Notes: generated by a model from the sequence alone, not told the origin. Shown: positions 10,303 through 21,799, numbered from the stretch's first letter. The stretch is DNA of 64,000 nucleotides from Stomoxys calcitrans (GCF_963082655.1 NC_081552.1:69919465-69983464), one strand, 5' to 3'. Numbers and translations: made by a program.

Positions 10303-11877
10303 ATGGTATTGACCAGGCAAGGAAGTAGGCAACAGTCGGAGATGGAGAACGACGTTCCAGTTTCCACATCGGGAGCAGACACTCGTCCGATGGCAGAAAA
10401 CACCGCTGTGACCGCTTCGACCGCAATCCATAGCAGCGCCGCTCTAACCACCACGACAACATCGTCTATAGCACCACATGTATCAAGTGACGTGTCATTT
10501 AATTCTGATGTCCTAAACAATACAGTGATTTCACCCGCCTTCGCTAGCCAGACAGCGCAAGGCATACGCAGAGACTTCCGAAGAGAGAACATGGAGTTCC
10601 AGATGGAACCAGGATATGGTGATGGCATACACGAAATGATCGCATCCGTTGGCGTAGCTCAAGCGCAGTTGATGAGGAGCGTGGAGGAAATAAGGCAATT
10701 GGGGAGTGCATTAAACCAGCGAATGGATAGTGTAAGGCACAGTATTCCGCCCATAGCGGCACTTCAGCCTCCTCCGAGTATGCCTAGACCAGATGTTCAC
10801 GTCAGAGCAGAGCACCAAGGTATGCCGCCACCACCAAGATTTGACCAAGCTAGGGAGTCCGGCCAGTGGCCAGGTTTCCGCAATCCACCACCTTTGACGG
10901 GGCCAGGAACAGCAAATAGGCCAGCACCCAACAACAATGCTTATATACATGAGCGCTTCAATCGCGATGTAACGCAACCACCGGAAGCTTTTTACTGGCA
11001 GTCTTCACAAAATACGCCTTATTCATATATACCATCCCCAGGTCCAAGAATGGATTTGCAGAAATGGGGAATAAAGTTTGACGGCAGCGGCAAAACGATG
11101 GATGCCGAAGACTTCGTGTTCCGAGTAGAATCAATGAGGCAGGATTATGTATATCCTTTCGAAGCGTTGGTTAAGAATTTTCCACAACTGCTAGATGGAA
11201 CCGCTTTAGATTGGTACTGGCAGCAGCGAAGAATTGCGCCTTTCCAAAGCTGGGATGATCTGAAAAATGCCTTTTTGTGCCAATTTAGACGATTCGAGAG
11301 CGAATTTCAGATTCAAAAAAGAATTATGGACCGCCGTCAACAACCACAAGAATCTTTTGAAGATTTCTTCAATGCTGTTGTGAAACTTAGGAATCAGCAG
11401 AGATTTCCGTATTCTGAACGTGACCTAGTGGAGATAATGAAAGGCAATTTGAAATCTGCCTTGGCAGCTCTGATTTTTCCCATAAAACTCCGTGGCTTGA
11501 ACCACTTCAGACAGGAAGTAAAGCGTGCAGAAAGCATGTTAGCTAACCAGCGGCAAGCCTACCAACAAAGGTCTTTTCAAGCTCCAAGAGTGCATGAGCT
11601 CTACTACGAAGAAGCAAATATGGAGACGGTGCATGAAGCGGTGAACCTAGAGGTGGACGCCTTGAAAGACACTACCAAATACACCTGCTGGAATTGTCGG
11701 AAGTCGGGTCACAGCTACATAGAGTGTCCTGTACCCATGGGTCGAGTTTTCTGCTTTCGATGTGGTAAAGAGGGAGTTGTTACACCAAAGTGTCCTAAGT
11801 GTCAGGGAAACTTGACACGGAGCGCGCCTCGTACTGCGGAAGCGCGTTCCACACAGACAGAGATCCCGCAGCAGTAA
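10303..11877 (+). CDS. gag: Gag polyprotein of the gypsy element
   Basis: Intact 524-residue Gag, the structural protein that forms the virus-like particle and packages element RNA. The N-terminal 230 or so residues are Ser/Thr/Pro-rich and low in complexity. Residues about 256-411 look like the Retrotrans_gag (capsid) domain, starting at GIKFDGSG with the ALDWYWQQ stretch. Two CCHC-type zinc knuckles follow: CWNCRKSGHSYIEC (from residue 462) is complete, while CFRCGKEGVVTPKC (from residue 484) has Val where His is expected. A CPKC follows. The ATG at 10,303 is the first long-frame start after the leader. The stop lies about 70 bases past a -1 frameshift signal that leads into pol. Confidence 0.92.
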   Translation: MVLTRQGSRQQSEMENDVPVSTSGADTRPMAENTAVTASTAIHSSAALTTTTTSSIAPHVSSDVSFNSDVLNNTVISPAFASQTAQGIRRDFRRENMEFQMEPGYGDGIHEMIASVGVAQAQLMRSVEEIRQLGSALNQRMDSVRHSIPPIAALQPPPSMPRPDVHVRAEHQGMPPPPRFDQARESGQWPGFRNPPPLTGPGTANRPAPNNNAYIHERFNRDVTQPPEAFYWQSSQNTPYSYIPSPGPRMDLQKWGIKFDGSGKTMDAEDFVFRVESMRQDYVYPFEALVKNFPQLLDGTALDWYWQQRRIAPFQSWDDLKNAFLCQFRRFESEFQIQKRIMDRRQQPQESFEDFFNAVVKLRNQQRFPYSERDLVEIMKGNLKSALAALIFPIKLRGLNHFRQEVKRAESMLANQRQAYQQRSFQAPRVHELYYEEANMETVHEAVNLEVDALKDTTKYTCWNCRKSGHSYIECPVPMGRVFCFRCGKEGVVTPKCPKCQGNLTRSAPRTAEARSTQTEIPQQ

Positions 11878-14800
11878 GAGAGGATTCTGAAGAAACACCT
11901 GACATTTCCAATACAACTCCAATTACAATTCTGGTTAATCCAGAAGCGAAAACCTTGAAGATAGAGAGCCAGGTTAGAGAGTTGAAACCCTTGCATGTGC
12001 GTGTGAAGGAATATGAAGAGGCTAGAGCAAGAATTTTTGGTCAGGTTTCTACAAAAGTTAAAAGAGCGCGAGAACGTTATAAGCGCAGGAAACAGATCCG
12101 TCACGCTATTGCTTCTGCGTCTTTGTATGAAGGTGACGATGCGAGGCTTTACACGAAAATTCGAATCCAGGGCGCTGATATAGAGGGTTTGCTTGATAGT
12201 GGTGCCACCGTTTGTTGCCTAGGTAAGGACTGCATTGAATTTACAAAGAGAGTTGGCATTGAAGTCCAGAATTTCTATTCTTTCATTAGCACTGCTGATG
12301 AGACCCCACACAGGATGGTTGGCAAATTTAGCGTTCCAATTACCTTCAATAACCGAACCCGGGAGATCACTTTCTACCTTGTACCCACTTTGAAGAAAGA
12401 ACTATTCCTCGGAGTAGATTTCATGAAGGCCTTCGGCTTGTTCGCATCGGTGGAAAGCCTTACTACCAACAGTGTTAGCTTATGTGATGAAGCGGATGGT
12501 GGGGCTGATGATGACAAAAAGATGCATAGCCTATCTGATCTACAACGGCAACGTTTGGAGATGATAATGGCCAAATTCCCCTGCTATACCAAGAAGGGCT
12601 TGGGTAAAACAAAGTCTGAAGTCCACACCATCGATACCGGCGACGCAGTACCTGTGAAGAGTAAGCATTACCCAGTTTCACCGGCAGTGCAAAAGTTGAT
12701 GTACGCGGAGCTGGATAGGATGTTGGCCATGGGAGTCATTGAGCCTAGTGAAAGCGCATGGAGTCACCCGGTAACTCTTGTCCGCAAGGGGGAGAAGAAC
12801 CGGCTATGCTTGGACGCACGGAAGCTCAATGCCCTGACGACCAAAGACGCTTATCCGCTCCCGCACATTGAAGGGTTGCTGAGCCGGCTGGGTGATACAT
12901 GCTACATCTCGAGTGTCGACTTGAAGGACGCATTCTGGCAGATACCATTGGATCATTCAAGTAGAGAAAAGACAGCGTTCACCGTGCCGGGGAGACCACT
13001 TTACCATTTCACGGTAATGCCTTTTGGGTTGTGCAACGCAGCTCAAAGGTTGTGCCGTTTAATGGATAGAGTGATCCCTTCAGCAATACGTGATCGTGTA
13101 TTTGTCTACTTGGATGATCTGCTGATTGTTTCGCCAGACTTCGACACCCACATGGTACTGCTCGAGCGCGTAGCAAAGTTATTAGACGAAGCCGGGTTGA
13201 CAATTAACGTGGCTAAGTCTAAATTTTGCTTTAAGGAGCTTCGTTACCTAGGCTACATGGTTGGTGGAGGAGAGCTCAAACCGGATCCAAGCAAGGTGGA
13301 TACCATAACTCGGTTCAGTTATCCGAAGACGGCCAAACAGGTCCGTAGCTTTATGGGCGCAACGGGTTGGTATAGACGATTTATACCCAATTATGCCACC
13401 ATTGCGGCACCAATTTTCGACACTTTAAAGAAGTGCAAACATTTCGTTTTTACCGATGAGGCTAAGTCAGCGTTTGATAATTTGAAAAATGCCCTTGTGA
13501 CAAGTCCTATTTTGACACATCCCAATTTTGAGAAACATTTCTTTGTACAGTGTGATGCCTCCGACCTTGGAATTGGAGCTGTCCTTTTTCAGAAGGACGA
13601 AGAAGGCGCAGAGCATCCAATAGCGTACTTCTCCCAGAAGTTGACGTCTGCTCAGCGGAATTATTCCGTAACGGAAAGAGAATGCTTGGCCGTGGTAATG
13701 GCGGTGAAGAAGTTTCGCCCCTATCTCGAATTAATGCCTTTCACCATTATCACGGACCATAGTAGTTTGAAGTGGCTAATGTCGCATAAGGACCTTAGCG
13801 GACGCTTAGCTAGGTGGAGTCTGCATCTCCAGTCGTTTTCTTTTAAGGTGGAGCACCGGCAGGGTTCCCAAAATGTAGTGCCAGATACCCTGTCCAGATA
13901 TGGCATGGAGGAGTTGTCGACTGATCTCGAATCTCTGATAGATTTGTCCGCGGAGGTTTTTAAGTCGGATGATTATAGTGAACTCATTTCCACTGTGTTG
14001 AAGAATGCTGACAGTTTGCCAGATATTAAAGTTGTAGACGGGTATGTCTACAAAAGGACCCAGCACTACGATGGCGTGCCTATTCACGAAGATTTTTCGT
14101 GGAAGCTATGGGTTCCCCAGGAATTGACCGCCGGTATCATTGAGAAATCTCACTGTCCGCCGCAAGCTTCACATGGCGGCTTTCACAAAACTTTGAGAAG
14201 GATAAGGGGGTATTTCTATTGGCCCAACATGACCACACAGGTTAGGGAGTTTGTGCAAGGTTGCGAAATGTGTAAGTCTACAAAACCGGCAAATACTACT
14301 CTTCGTCCTCCTATGGGAAAAGAGGCCATAGTTGAGAGACCCTTTCAACGAATATATATAGATTTCTTAGGCCCATACCCTCGCTCGAAGAATGGGAACT
14401 CTTTTATTTTTATCGTGTTGGACCATCTAAGCAAATACGTTTTGTTGAAGGCAATGACAAAGGCGAGCTCTAAGAATGTGATAAAGTTCCTGGTTTCTGA
14501 GGTCTTCCATAAATTTGGTACGCCCGAGACAATTGTGTCCGATAACGGGCAGCAGTTCGTTAGTAAGGAATTTCAGGAGTTGATGAGGAATTTCGGAATT
14601 AACCACCTTAGAACGGCTACGCACTCTCCCCAAGCGAATGCTTCGGAGAGAGTTAATCAGTCCATCTTGGCGGCTATACGGTCGTATTTGAAAGAGAGCC
14701 ATCAGGATTGGGATAAATATCTGTCCGAAATAGAATGCTCATTGCGTTCCTCTATACATTCGTCCATCGGGGTTACACCTTATTTCGCACTATTTGGAAT

Positions 14801-15179
14801 GAATATGATCAGTCATGGTAGCGTCTACGCCCTAGCCAGGAAGTTGCAGCTCCTGAATGACCCTGAGAGTGAGATAATTCCAAAATCGACTAAACTGGAG
14901 ATTATACGTAAAGGTATCAAGGAGAGCCTTCATAAAGCCTATTTGGGCAATGAAAAGAAATACAATATGCGCAGTAGAATTGTCAAGTTCATACCAGGAC
15001 AGGAAGTATACCGTAGAAGCTTCCAACAAAGTGATTTCAAGAATCAGTTTAACGCGAAATTCGGTTTGAAGTTTCACAAATGCCGGATAGTAAGACCGGT
15101 TGGTAACTGTCTCTATGAGGTCGAAGATTTAAAAGGCAAGCCTCTGGGTGTTTATCACATGAAGGACTTGAAGCAATGA
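11799..15179 (+). CDS. pol: Pol polyprotein of the gypsy element (PR-RT-RNase H-IN)
   Basis: Intact frame of 1,126 codons, -1 relative to gag. There is no ATG at its start (the first codon listed is GTG), so it is expected as a Gag-Pol frameshift product entering near 11,811. Domains in order, numbered from 11,799: aspartic protease with DSGA at 133; reverse transcriptase with VDLKDAFWQIPL and catalytic YLDD at 437-440; RNase H with QCDASDLGIGAVL and TDHSSLKWL; integrase with an HHCC zinc region (HGGFHKTL, then CEMCK) and catalytic D855, D915, E950, a DD35E spacing. The C-terminus carries an integrase-tail-like segment ending MKDLKQ. All key residues are present and there is no internal stop. 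A clade phylogeny was not possible. Confidence 0.95.
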   Translation: MSGKLDTERASYCGSAFHTDRDPAAVREDSEETPDISNTTPITILVNPEAKTLKIESQVRELKPLHVRVKEYEEARARIFGQVSTKVKRARERYKRRKQIRHAIASASLYEGDDARLYTKIRIQGADIEGLLDSGATVCCLGKDCIEFTKRVGIEVQNFYSFISTADETPHRMVGKFSVPITFNNRTREITFYLVPTLKKELFLGVDFMKAFGLFASVESLTTNSVSLCDEADGGADDDKKMHSLSDLQRQRLEMIMAKFPCYTKKGLGKTKSEVHTIDTGDAVPVKSKHYPVSPAVQKLMYAELDRMLAMGVIEPSESAWSHPVTLVRKGEKNRLCLDARKLNALTTKDAYPLPHIEGLLSRLGDTCYISSVDLKDAFWQIPLDHSSREKTAFTVPGRPLYHFTVMPFGLCNAAQRLCRLMDRVIPSAIRDRVFVYLDDLLIVSPDFDTHMVLLERVAKLLDEAGLTINVAKSKFCFKELRYLGYMVGGGELKPDPSKVDTITRFSYPKTAKQVRSFMGATGWYRRFIPNYATIAAPIFDTLKKCKHFVFTDEAKSAFDNLKNALVTSPILTHPNFEKHFFVQCDASDLGIGAVLFQKDEEGAEHPIAYFSQKLTSAQRNYSVTERECLAVVMAVKKFRPYLELMPFTIITDHSSLKWLMSHKDLSGRLARWSLHLQSFSFKVEHRQGSQNVVPDTLSRYGMEELSTDLESLIDLSAEVFKSDDYSELISTVLKNADSLPDIKVVDGYVYKRTQHYDGVPIHEDFSWKLWVPQELTAGIIEKSHCPPQASHGGFHKTLRRIRGYFYWPNMTTQVREFVQGCEMCKSTKPANTTLRPPMGKEAIVERPFQRIYIDFLGPYPRSKNGNSFIFIVLDHLSKYVLLKAMTKASSKNVIKFLVSEVFHKFGTPETIVSDNGQQFVSKEFQELMRNFGINHLRTATHSPQANASERVNQSILAAIRSYLKESHQDWDKYLSEIECSLRSSIHSSIGVTPYFALFGMNMISHGSVYALARKLQLLNDPESEIIPKSTKLEIIRKGIKESLHKAYLGNEKKYNMRSRIVKFIPGQEVYRRSFQQSDFKNQFNAKFGLKFHKCRIVRPVGNCLYEVEDLKGKPLGVYHMKDLKQ
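11805..11850 (+). promoter_or_regulatory. -1 ribosomal frameshift signal between gag and pol
   Basis: Slippery heptamer G GGA AAC (11,805-11,811) sits in the gag frame as CAG GGA AAC, the X XXY YYZ form. A seven-base spacer (TTGACAC) follows. The next hairpin pairs GGAGCGCGC (11,819-11,827) with GCGCGTTCC (11,842-11,850), nine pairs with one G-U, around a 14-base loop. Slipping back one base enters the pol frame, which is open here. The pairing and frames are read directly; activity is inferred. Confidence 0.85.
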
Positions 15180-18100
15180 GATATCTGTGATAACTCCATT
15201 CAGTGTATGATATTTTCTTTATTTTTGTCTCTGGGATTGAACCAGACGACTTCTAATGAGGAGTCAATTTTTTCGGCGGCGATTGAGGAGGAGATATAGT
15301 TTCGACTATTGTATCATTGATACGGTGTCGTTTTGGCAGCTAGAATATGGCTGGAAATTTTTATTCTTTCACAGTACGTGGAGTTTCTTTTGCAACAGTG
15401 GTTTGAATCGAAAGGCTTCAAACTCTGTTTTTTTTTTTCGGTGGCGTTTAGAGGGAAGTGGAAAGTACCAGCTCTTTGGTGAGGTCCATAGGATCTTTGC
15501 AGTTCGAGTGCAATTGGTTTTTTTCTTTATGGGTCAGACGATTCCAGACCCAGATTTTTCGGTGGTGATAGAGAGGAGATACTATATACTCAGATAGTAC
15601 AGGCAAGACGATCGGTTTATTTTCTTTACAAAGGCCTGAAGACCGTACCAGTTTTGGCTATAGGCCTCAGGGCACGACAAACTACTACGGCAACAACCAC
15701 AACCTGAGCTGTGGTATTTCACTTAATAGTTGTTTCTTATTGGTTTTTGTTCGAACTCCCCCCAGGGTGGAAAGAAATATTGTCCTAGTTCCTACGCTAT
15801 ACCTACTGTATACAGGGATGAGACACTTACCGTTTTGGCTGTCTGGGTAGGCTATTCCTTTTTTGATGAGTAACAGAGGATGATGGCATTTGTTGGTGAA
15901 TGGACTGTCCAAATGCTTTGGAGTTAGCCTGTAATTAGGAAGAGGAAATGCATTAATGGTTGCAAATAGAAGTAGGTGTGGATATATTTAATACCTTACT
16001 TTAGGTGAACTTACAGTCGTCTAAGGTCTGATGCTGAAAATATAAGAGACAATGCAAATAGGATATGGTTTGTTTGGTTAGTGGTGAGATATAGAGCTTT
16101 ACACAGGCGTTTGAATTGCTTATACACAAATGCAAGAGATGTCGGTATGGCGGTTTTTAATGGTGTTATACTTCTATTGCATTACCACCAGATACAAAGG
16201 GCCCAGGCCAGCTGGGACGTCTTCCCTCCACATGTAGCTTACAGACCAAAAGGTCGGCGATGAACCATCTACACCAGGCATCGGAGATGAGCGCTAGAGT
16301 TCTCGTAACCAGAGTACCGCTAAAGCTTTCCTCAAGTGGGGATTCCAACGTGAGCTAACGTTTCCGGGCGGCCAACTTGTGACATGTCATAGCCCTCCGG
16401 AGCCTACCCCCTGTGCCCCTCTGAAACTGTGACATTAGGCTGCACATCGTAGTAAGGGAGAAAGACGGTGAGGACTATGAGCTGCCAGAGAACAATTACA
16501 GCGGTTGGAGTCCCAGTGTGAGGAAAAGCACGAGGCAAATTCACTCAGGTGAATGGACCGAAACCACAGTATCCGGTGACGGTGACTCTAGTACTCAGCC
16601 CCAGGCTAGTGGTCAGGAGCACCACGAATGTCTTTGGACGTGTGAACGGTCTGGAGAGGAAGATGGCCTACCTGGATCGATTGGCACGTGCATGCACATT
16701 GATGAGCCAGTGTCCCGTGGCTTTCTTGGTCGACATCCTTAGACACGATGGGACAATATGGTGTCATCAACACATTAGGGTTAGCACTCTATTCTGCTAG
16801 CGAACTAGCCGCTAACTTTCTAATTGTTCCGCGAGCGGAATTTGACTGTAATCAAATAGTTCTGTTTCCATACCAAAACACCTTTTTTTATTATCTGCAC
16901 TTATTATTTTTCTATTTAATTTATTTTGCACAACTGAATAATGCAAAACGAGTCATTAAGACCGATGAGGCATAGAAGAATGATGCCGGCAAAGTTTTCA
17001 AGTGTTGCTGCTTTAGCTTTTTTTTTCGCCACTTTCCGCACCATAAACCGAGTACTACTTTTCGGCCAGTTTTCAGTTTACACTTGGTCGATGTTTTTTT
17101 ATATGGAGCTTGACAGCTTTCCGCTCGAAAAGCTGAGCAGAATACTCAGCGGTACACGGTGCTGCTCGTGTGAGCTTTGCCCTTTATTACAGCTCTTTTT
17201 CTATTTCGCTTACATTTCTCAAGTACGCCACACAAACCAGAATCGGAAGAGGAAATGCACTTACCTTGTTGGTCATAAATGGCTGGCGGGAGATTTGTTG
17301 TTGGTACCTGGAAAGACAGGAGGTTATTTCTTTGGAGGACAATACCTTTTTTTACCTACCTCACACACTCTCCATCCATGGAAGTTCCCCTCTTTTGGTG
17401 GCACCAGTTAGGTGTATCAATCCACTTGGATTTCGTCTCCCATGGAATCTGAAAAGATAGAAAACGAGATTGGGAAATTACATTGTTTGAAATGAAAGGT
17501 ACGAAGATCAATAAATGTTATATCAGGGTGGATTTTCGAGCCGGTTGGGTTTTTTTATACGATTGTAGTTGATTATATACGCGAGAAGGAAAGAGGAAAA
17601 GAAAAGATTTTGTGAGATTTCCCACTTCATTTTAATTTTATTCTACAGTGGGATTCTACACGTAAATTTTTTCACTTGAACTTTGCAATTTTGAATTTTT
17701 GTTTTTCTCTTTGATGTTATTCAATTTAGCGTTTTTCTATAGTTTGCGTTTCATAATTTTTCAGATTTTTGTTTTTATTTTTCTTGGAATTTTGCAATTT
17801 TTTTTAATCGACTTGCGTTCATTTAATTTTTAAAGTGTGAATTATTTTGATTTATTTTTGGGTTTTTATGTAGAGAGAGTGTTTTGGATTTTTATTTTTT
17901 CCGTTTTTAGTGTTTTGGTTATACTTTATTTTTGGGGTTTTTATTAGTTTTTTCTTGCCAATTTTCTTTTTAGAACTTCATAATTCTTTTATTTTTTTTC
18001 TTTTGCACAATTCTCCAATAACTTTAATTTTTTACATTATTTTCACTTTAACTTTCTAACAACACTTTCACTTTTCAGTTCACTGAACTTTAAATTAATT

Positions 18101-19692
18101 CACAATAGCACACCTTTTCACATTTCGTTTTGTTTGGTTTGGTCTTTTGGATCACCAGGAAGAAGACGATTTTTTTTTTTTTTTTTTATTTTGTCAACTT
18201 CTTTTATATGCACTTGGTTCTTCATTTACCTTCAAACTCATGAACACGCAGATAATTGGGCAAATCAATTTTTTTTTGCTTCTGTCTTCACATCACTTTT
18301 CATAAAGTACTGTTTTTCTTTGGACACAGAGTTTGGTTTGAGTACCCCCACCTCCATTCATAGCGTGAGTGGGTAGGAGTACCGCAATAACATACTATTA
18401 CACTACGCACACTTGTTGACACATAGCTACAGCCGCCTACTCACGTGATAGTAACCGGTCTCCATCAAATGGTTTCTACATTTTGGAACTTTGATTTTTT
18501 TCACACACCATTACAGAACATATAAGTATGTATGTATATATATGGTGATACATATATGACACGTTTTTTTTGAACCATCATATCGTTGGTTAAATTTTAA
18601 GCTGTCTGCATGTACAGTGTTCGCAAGTCATGTTGCGGAATATATATATATTTTTTTTTATGGCTATCATTATCCCAAATGGGGTTCACACATACACACA
18701 ATATGTTTTTTTAATTTTAATCACGCATGTGTTACATTTTTAGGCATTTATTCATATGCCAGAATAATTGAGTGGTCGAAGGCTGTGTTTTTGTGACCGG
18801 TTATATGGTACCGGCATTTATTTCAATCGCACGGGAAGACCTTTAATATATTTTTGTATTAATTCAACATGCGTGCTAACCAACAGATTCAATTTTTATC
18901 ACATAAATATATTTTTTGTTTTTTTTTGCACGCTTTAGAATGGCGATGTTTTTTTTTCATTCATTTAATGAATCTTCATTTATGCACACACACACACACA
19001 CACACGCACGTAATTCTTTTGCGAATGGTTTTTTGTCACGGAATTTTCGCGAGATCACTTTAAAAATCACACGGATCGCGGGAACGACACATACACATAA
19101 TTTTTAATAGATTTGTTTTTTTTATACTTACCAATTAATAAATTTTCAGCATCATGGCCGGTCCGCAATGCTGCTTCTTTTCTTTAATTAACTATGAATG
19201 ACAGTGTCGGTTCGTTGATTTGAACGGCGTTAAAGCGCACATATGAGGTGCCGAACCTATTTCAGTGATGAAACATGTACGGCTGTCATTTATAATTACC
19301 ATCCAATTTATCGTTCTTAAGGGACGTACACATTATGAGATGCGTTATTTTGGCAGGAAGGAAAAAAAAGGAGTATGATTAAATCCATTATTAATTTGGG
19401 TTTTACATCCCGTGGAAGTTAAGATAATAAATCGCAAGTCAGTTTGTACACCCTTCGCCAGATAGCGAGGGTCTTATATATAATTCAGATGAACGATATG
19501 TCGTGCAGATATGCTATTCTCAATGGTATAATAATGTTAGGTAGTGCTCGAATAATGTAGGGATTGCAGTGCAGATAAATTTTAGGAATTGCCGCTCGGA
19601 TTTTTTCCGATTATGGAACTAAAGATGTCCGAGGAATTTGCACCTTTTTCCCTCCCATCCTTTGACAGTGATGTTCGAAGGATGGTTGGGTT
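15180..19692 (+). other. Long 3' region of the gypsy element, apparently non-coding
   Basis: Between pol and the 3' LTR lie 4.5 kb without a frame above about 156 codons. Bases 15,264-15,302 and 15,557-15,590 share a TTTTTCGG.GG.GAT...GGAGATA motif. Bases 16,080-16,800 are less AT-rich and keep 60-83-codon frames, and could be a decayed third frame (env position), but no envelope motif is recognisable. Bases 17,500-18,200 are very T-rich. A CA/TG microsatellite sits at 18,984-19,006. No clear polypurine tract adjoins the 3' LTR; GAAGGATGGTTGGG at 19,677-19,690 is the best candidate. Confidence 0.6.
18984..19006. repeat. CA microsatellite
   Basis: About eleven CA units, inside the 3' region of the gypsy element. 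Confidence 0.9.
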
Positions 19693-21795
19693 TGTCGCGT
19701 GCACCTTATTGTCCCCAAAAGCGACACCTAGCGGGCAATTGCCGAACAAAATCAGTTGCTTAGGCATGAACCCCGACCCCTGCCTGATTGACAGTAGGAC
19801 AGTTGGTGTTGTGTTGTCATTTGGCCCATCAGAGGAAGTTCGGTCTGGGAAGAGCGCCATGATGAACAAAATGACAACATAGGCCACTGTCCTAGGAAAG
19901 GAAATCTTTCTTTTTGATTTGGACTGTGCAGCAAGCCGGAGGTGAGCCGAGAAGACAACTGGAAGTGAGCTTAACGAGCAAGAAAAAAAAAGAATTAAAA
20001 AAAAGTGCAGCCGCGGTCGTGTAGTGTTGGTGTTGTTGTGTTGCATTGCTACAAAGACTGCATAGCAAGTGGATGATGACACAAAACCGAACAATCCAAA
20101 GAGGGATGAAACCTCTAAAAGCCTAACATTGAAAAAGGCACTTTTATTTTAAATGATGAACAAGAAAATGATCTGAATTCTAAAAGAAAAAAAAAACAGA
20201 CCAAAGCAAAATCATTCGATTCCTTTATTGCAAAAAAAAAAGAAAAGAGAAAAAAAAAACAAAAGCTTCTGATAGCTAAACAGAAAAAAAGAAACATCTT
20301 ACAAACTGAATTAACAAACAACCTTAAAAATTACCTTAAAAACTATCCTTGAAACTACCTTAATACCTAGCTCTAAAGAGTAAAAAAAAAAAAAAGAAAC
20401 TGAATTAAAACCACTTATTGAAAAATAAATTTCCAACTAAAAAAGAGAAACTTAATTATAAACTTAATCAAAAAGAAAACAACTTAATCATTACGCTAAA
20501 GCTTAAACTAATTAAAAGTAAAACAAAAAAACGCTGCTCACCAACGGCTCATCTCTGCACCAGCGTGGGACTTCCTTCAAAAGCACTCGCAGACCGCAGT
20601 GCTCCAGGTGACGGCTTACAAAGACCCTTAACATAATACTTAAAACTAAACCTTCGGACGGACGGACGTACATATTACCTAAAAATAAAAGAAAAAAAAG
20701 GAAATTAGTTTTTTTTTGAAAAGGCAGGCATTTTTTTTCTAGGGTACTCATCTTTGATTATACCGTCAACCGTACTACATGGTATTTACCCTTCCCCAAT
20801 AGATAGAGCTCTTTCTAGGCAGGTAGGAAGTCTCCATAGGGATCCTTGTTCCAAATTAGTACCTAGAAGAGGCCGTCCTTTCGGGCGTGGTAAAGGCCTA
20901 AAAAGAAGAAGAAAAGAAATCAGATATGAGATAAAAAAAATCTAATTCCAAATACCCCTTTTATTTTTATATAATACCCCTTTTACTTACCTTTAACCTT
21001 ACACTATTCGGACGGACATAGACGGACAGACGGAGTAAGCTGCCATTGTGGGCACGGCCTAACTTGCTCAGCGGCAGAAGCCCCGAAGGAAGAGAAGAGA
21101 TGCCATTAGATCTGTTCGAAGCTAGCATACCCACCTACATATGATTCTTTTATACTGTCTTTAAATTTATTTTTTTTTTTTTTTGCTAAGCTAATGTAGA
21201 AAAGTTGAGATAAGAAGTTAAAGCCATAATGTTTCGAGTTTTTCCTTTTTTATTATGAATTTTGGATGATGCCTCTTGTTTTTGTTCTGAATTTTTCATG
21301 TGGTCATCATAAATTAACCATCTTTTATAAATAAAGAGACTACCTGGAATGTTTGTAACGTTTACGAAGAGACAATGAATTTTATTGAGATCATGTAGAC
21401 CTTAGGGAGGAGGAGATAGGAAGGGGGTGATAAGATGAAGAGGTAGGTACGGGGCAACTGACTTGAAAGTTGCTATGGTGGAGCTCCGACTCCAGAGGGA
21501 GGGCATTATCCTCGCCAGAACACCAGGCGAGAAGGCTTCCAACAGGTAGGTGTGGTGCTTGCCCTTTTTATTTAGCCATATTAGATTAGTACGTTTCTTT
21601 TTCGGGTCAAACATACCTTTTTCTTTTACCTTATCAGTCTGGCATGTAAATTTTCTTTTGTTCCTGATACGTTTGATTCGCTTGCGCAAAGAACCACCCC
21701 ATCCGGCGAGCACTAGCCGCGCATACGCCATCATGCCAGCAGGCGACAAGCGGTCATCGAAAACATTAAAACGATTATTGAACCAGGACAGGACA
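19693..21795 (+). repeat. 3' LTR (2,103 bp)
   Basis: TGTCGCGTGCACC to GGACAGGACA, the partner of 7,046-9,149. It is one base shorter because of an A run of 14 instead of 15 and carries T at the single substituted site (near 20,609). Confidence 0.95.
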
Positions 21796-21799
21796 AACT
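21796..21799. repeat. Target-site duplication AACT, right copy
   Basis: Matches 7,042-7,045. Confidence 0.9.

Larger units (their letters stand above)
7046..21795 (+). mobile_element. Complete young Ty3/gypsy LTR retrotransposon, 14.75 kb
   Basis: Full element in order: 5' LTR, primer site, 1.1-kb leader, gag, -1 frameshift signal, pol (protease, reverse transcriptase, RNase H, integrase), 4.5-kb 3' region, 3' LTR. AACT flanks both ends. The two LTRs differ by one visible substitution and one base in an A run, so insertion was recent. LTRs of about 2.1 kb together with a tRNA-Lys primer site recall the Osvaldo/Ulysses group of Drosophila gypsy elements; that clade call is inference and needs a phylogeny. 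There is no recognisable envelope gene. Both reading frames are uninterrupted, so it may be autonomous. Confidence 0.95.

Noticed and set aside
15256..15597. 113-codon frame after pol as an envelope gene
   Set aside because: No signal peptide, cleavage site or membrane anchor; Phe/Arg-rich composition comes from T-rich DNA.
16941..17411. 156-codon frame in the gypsy 3' region
   Set aside because: The longest frame there, but T-rich, without motifs or a clear start context. Kept only as part of the unexplained region.
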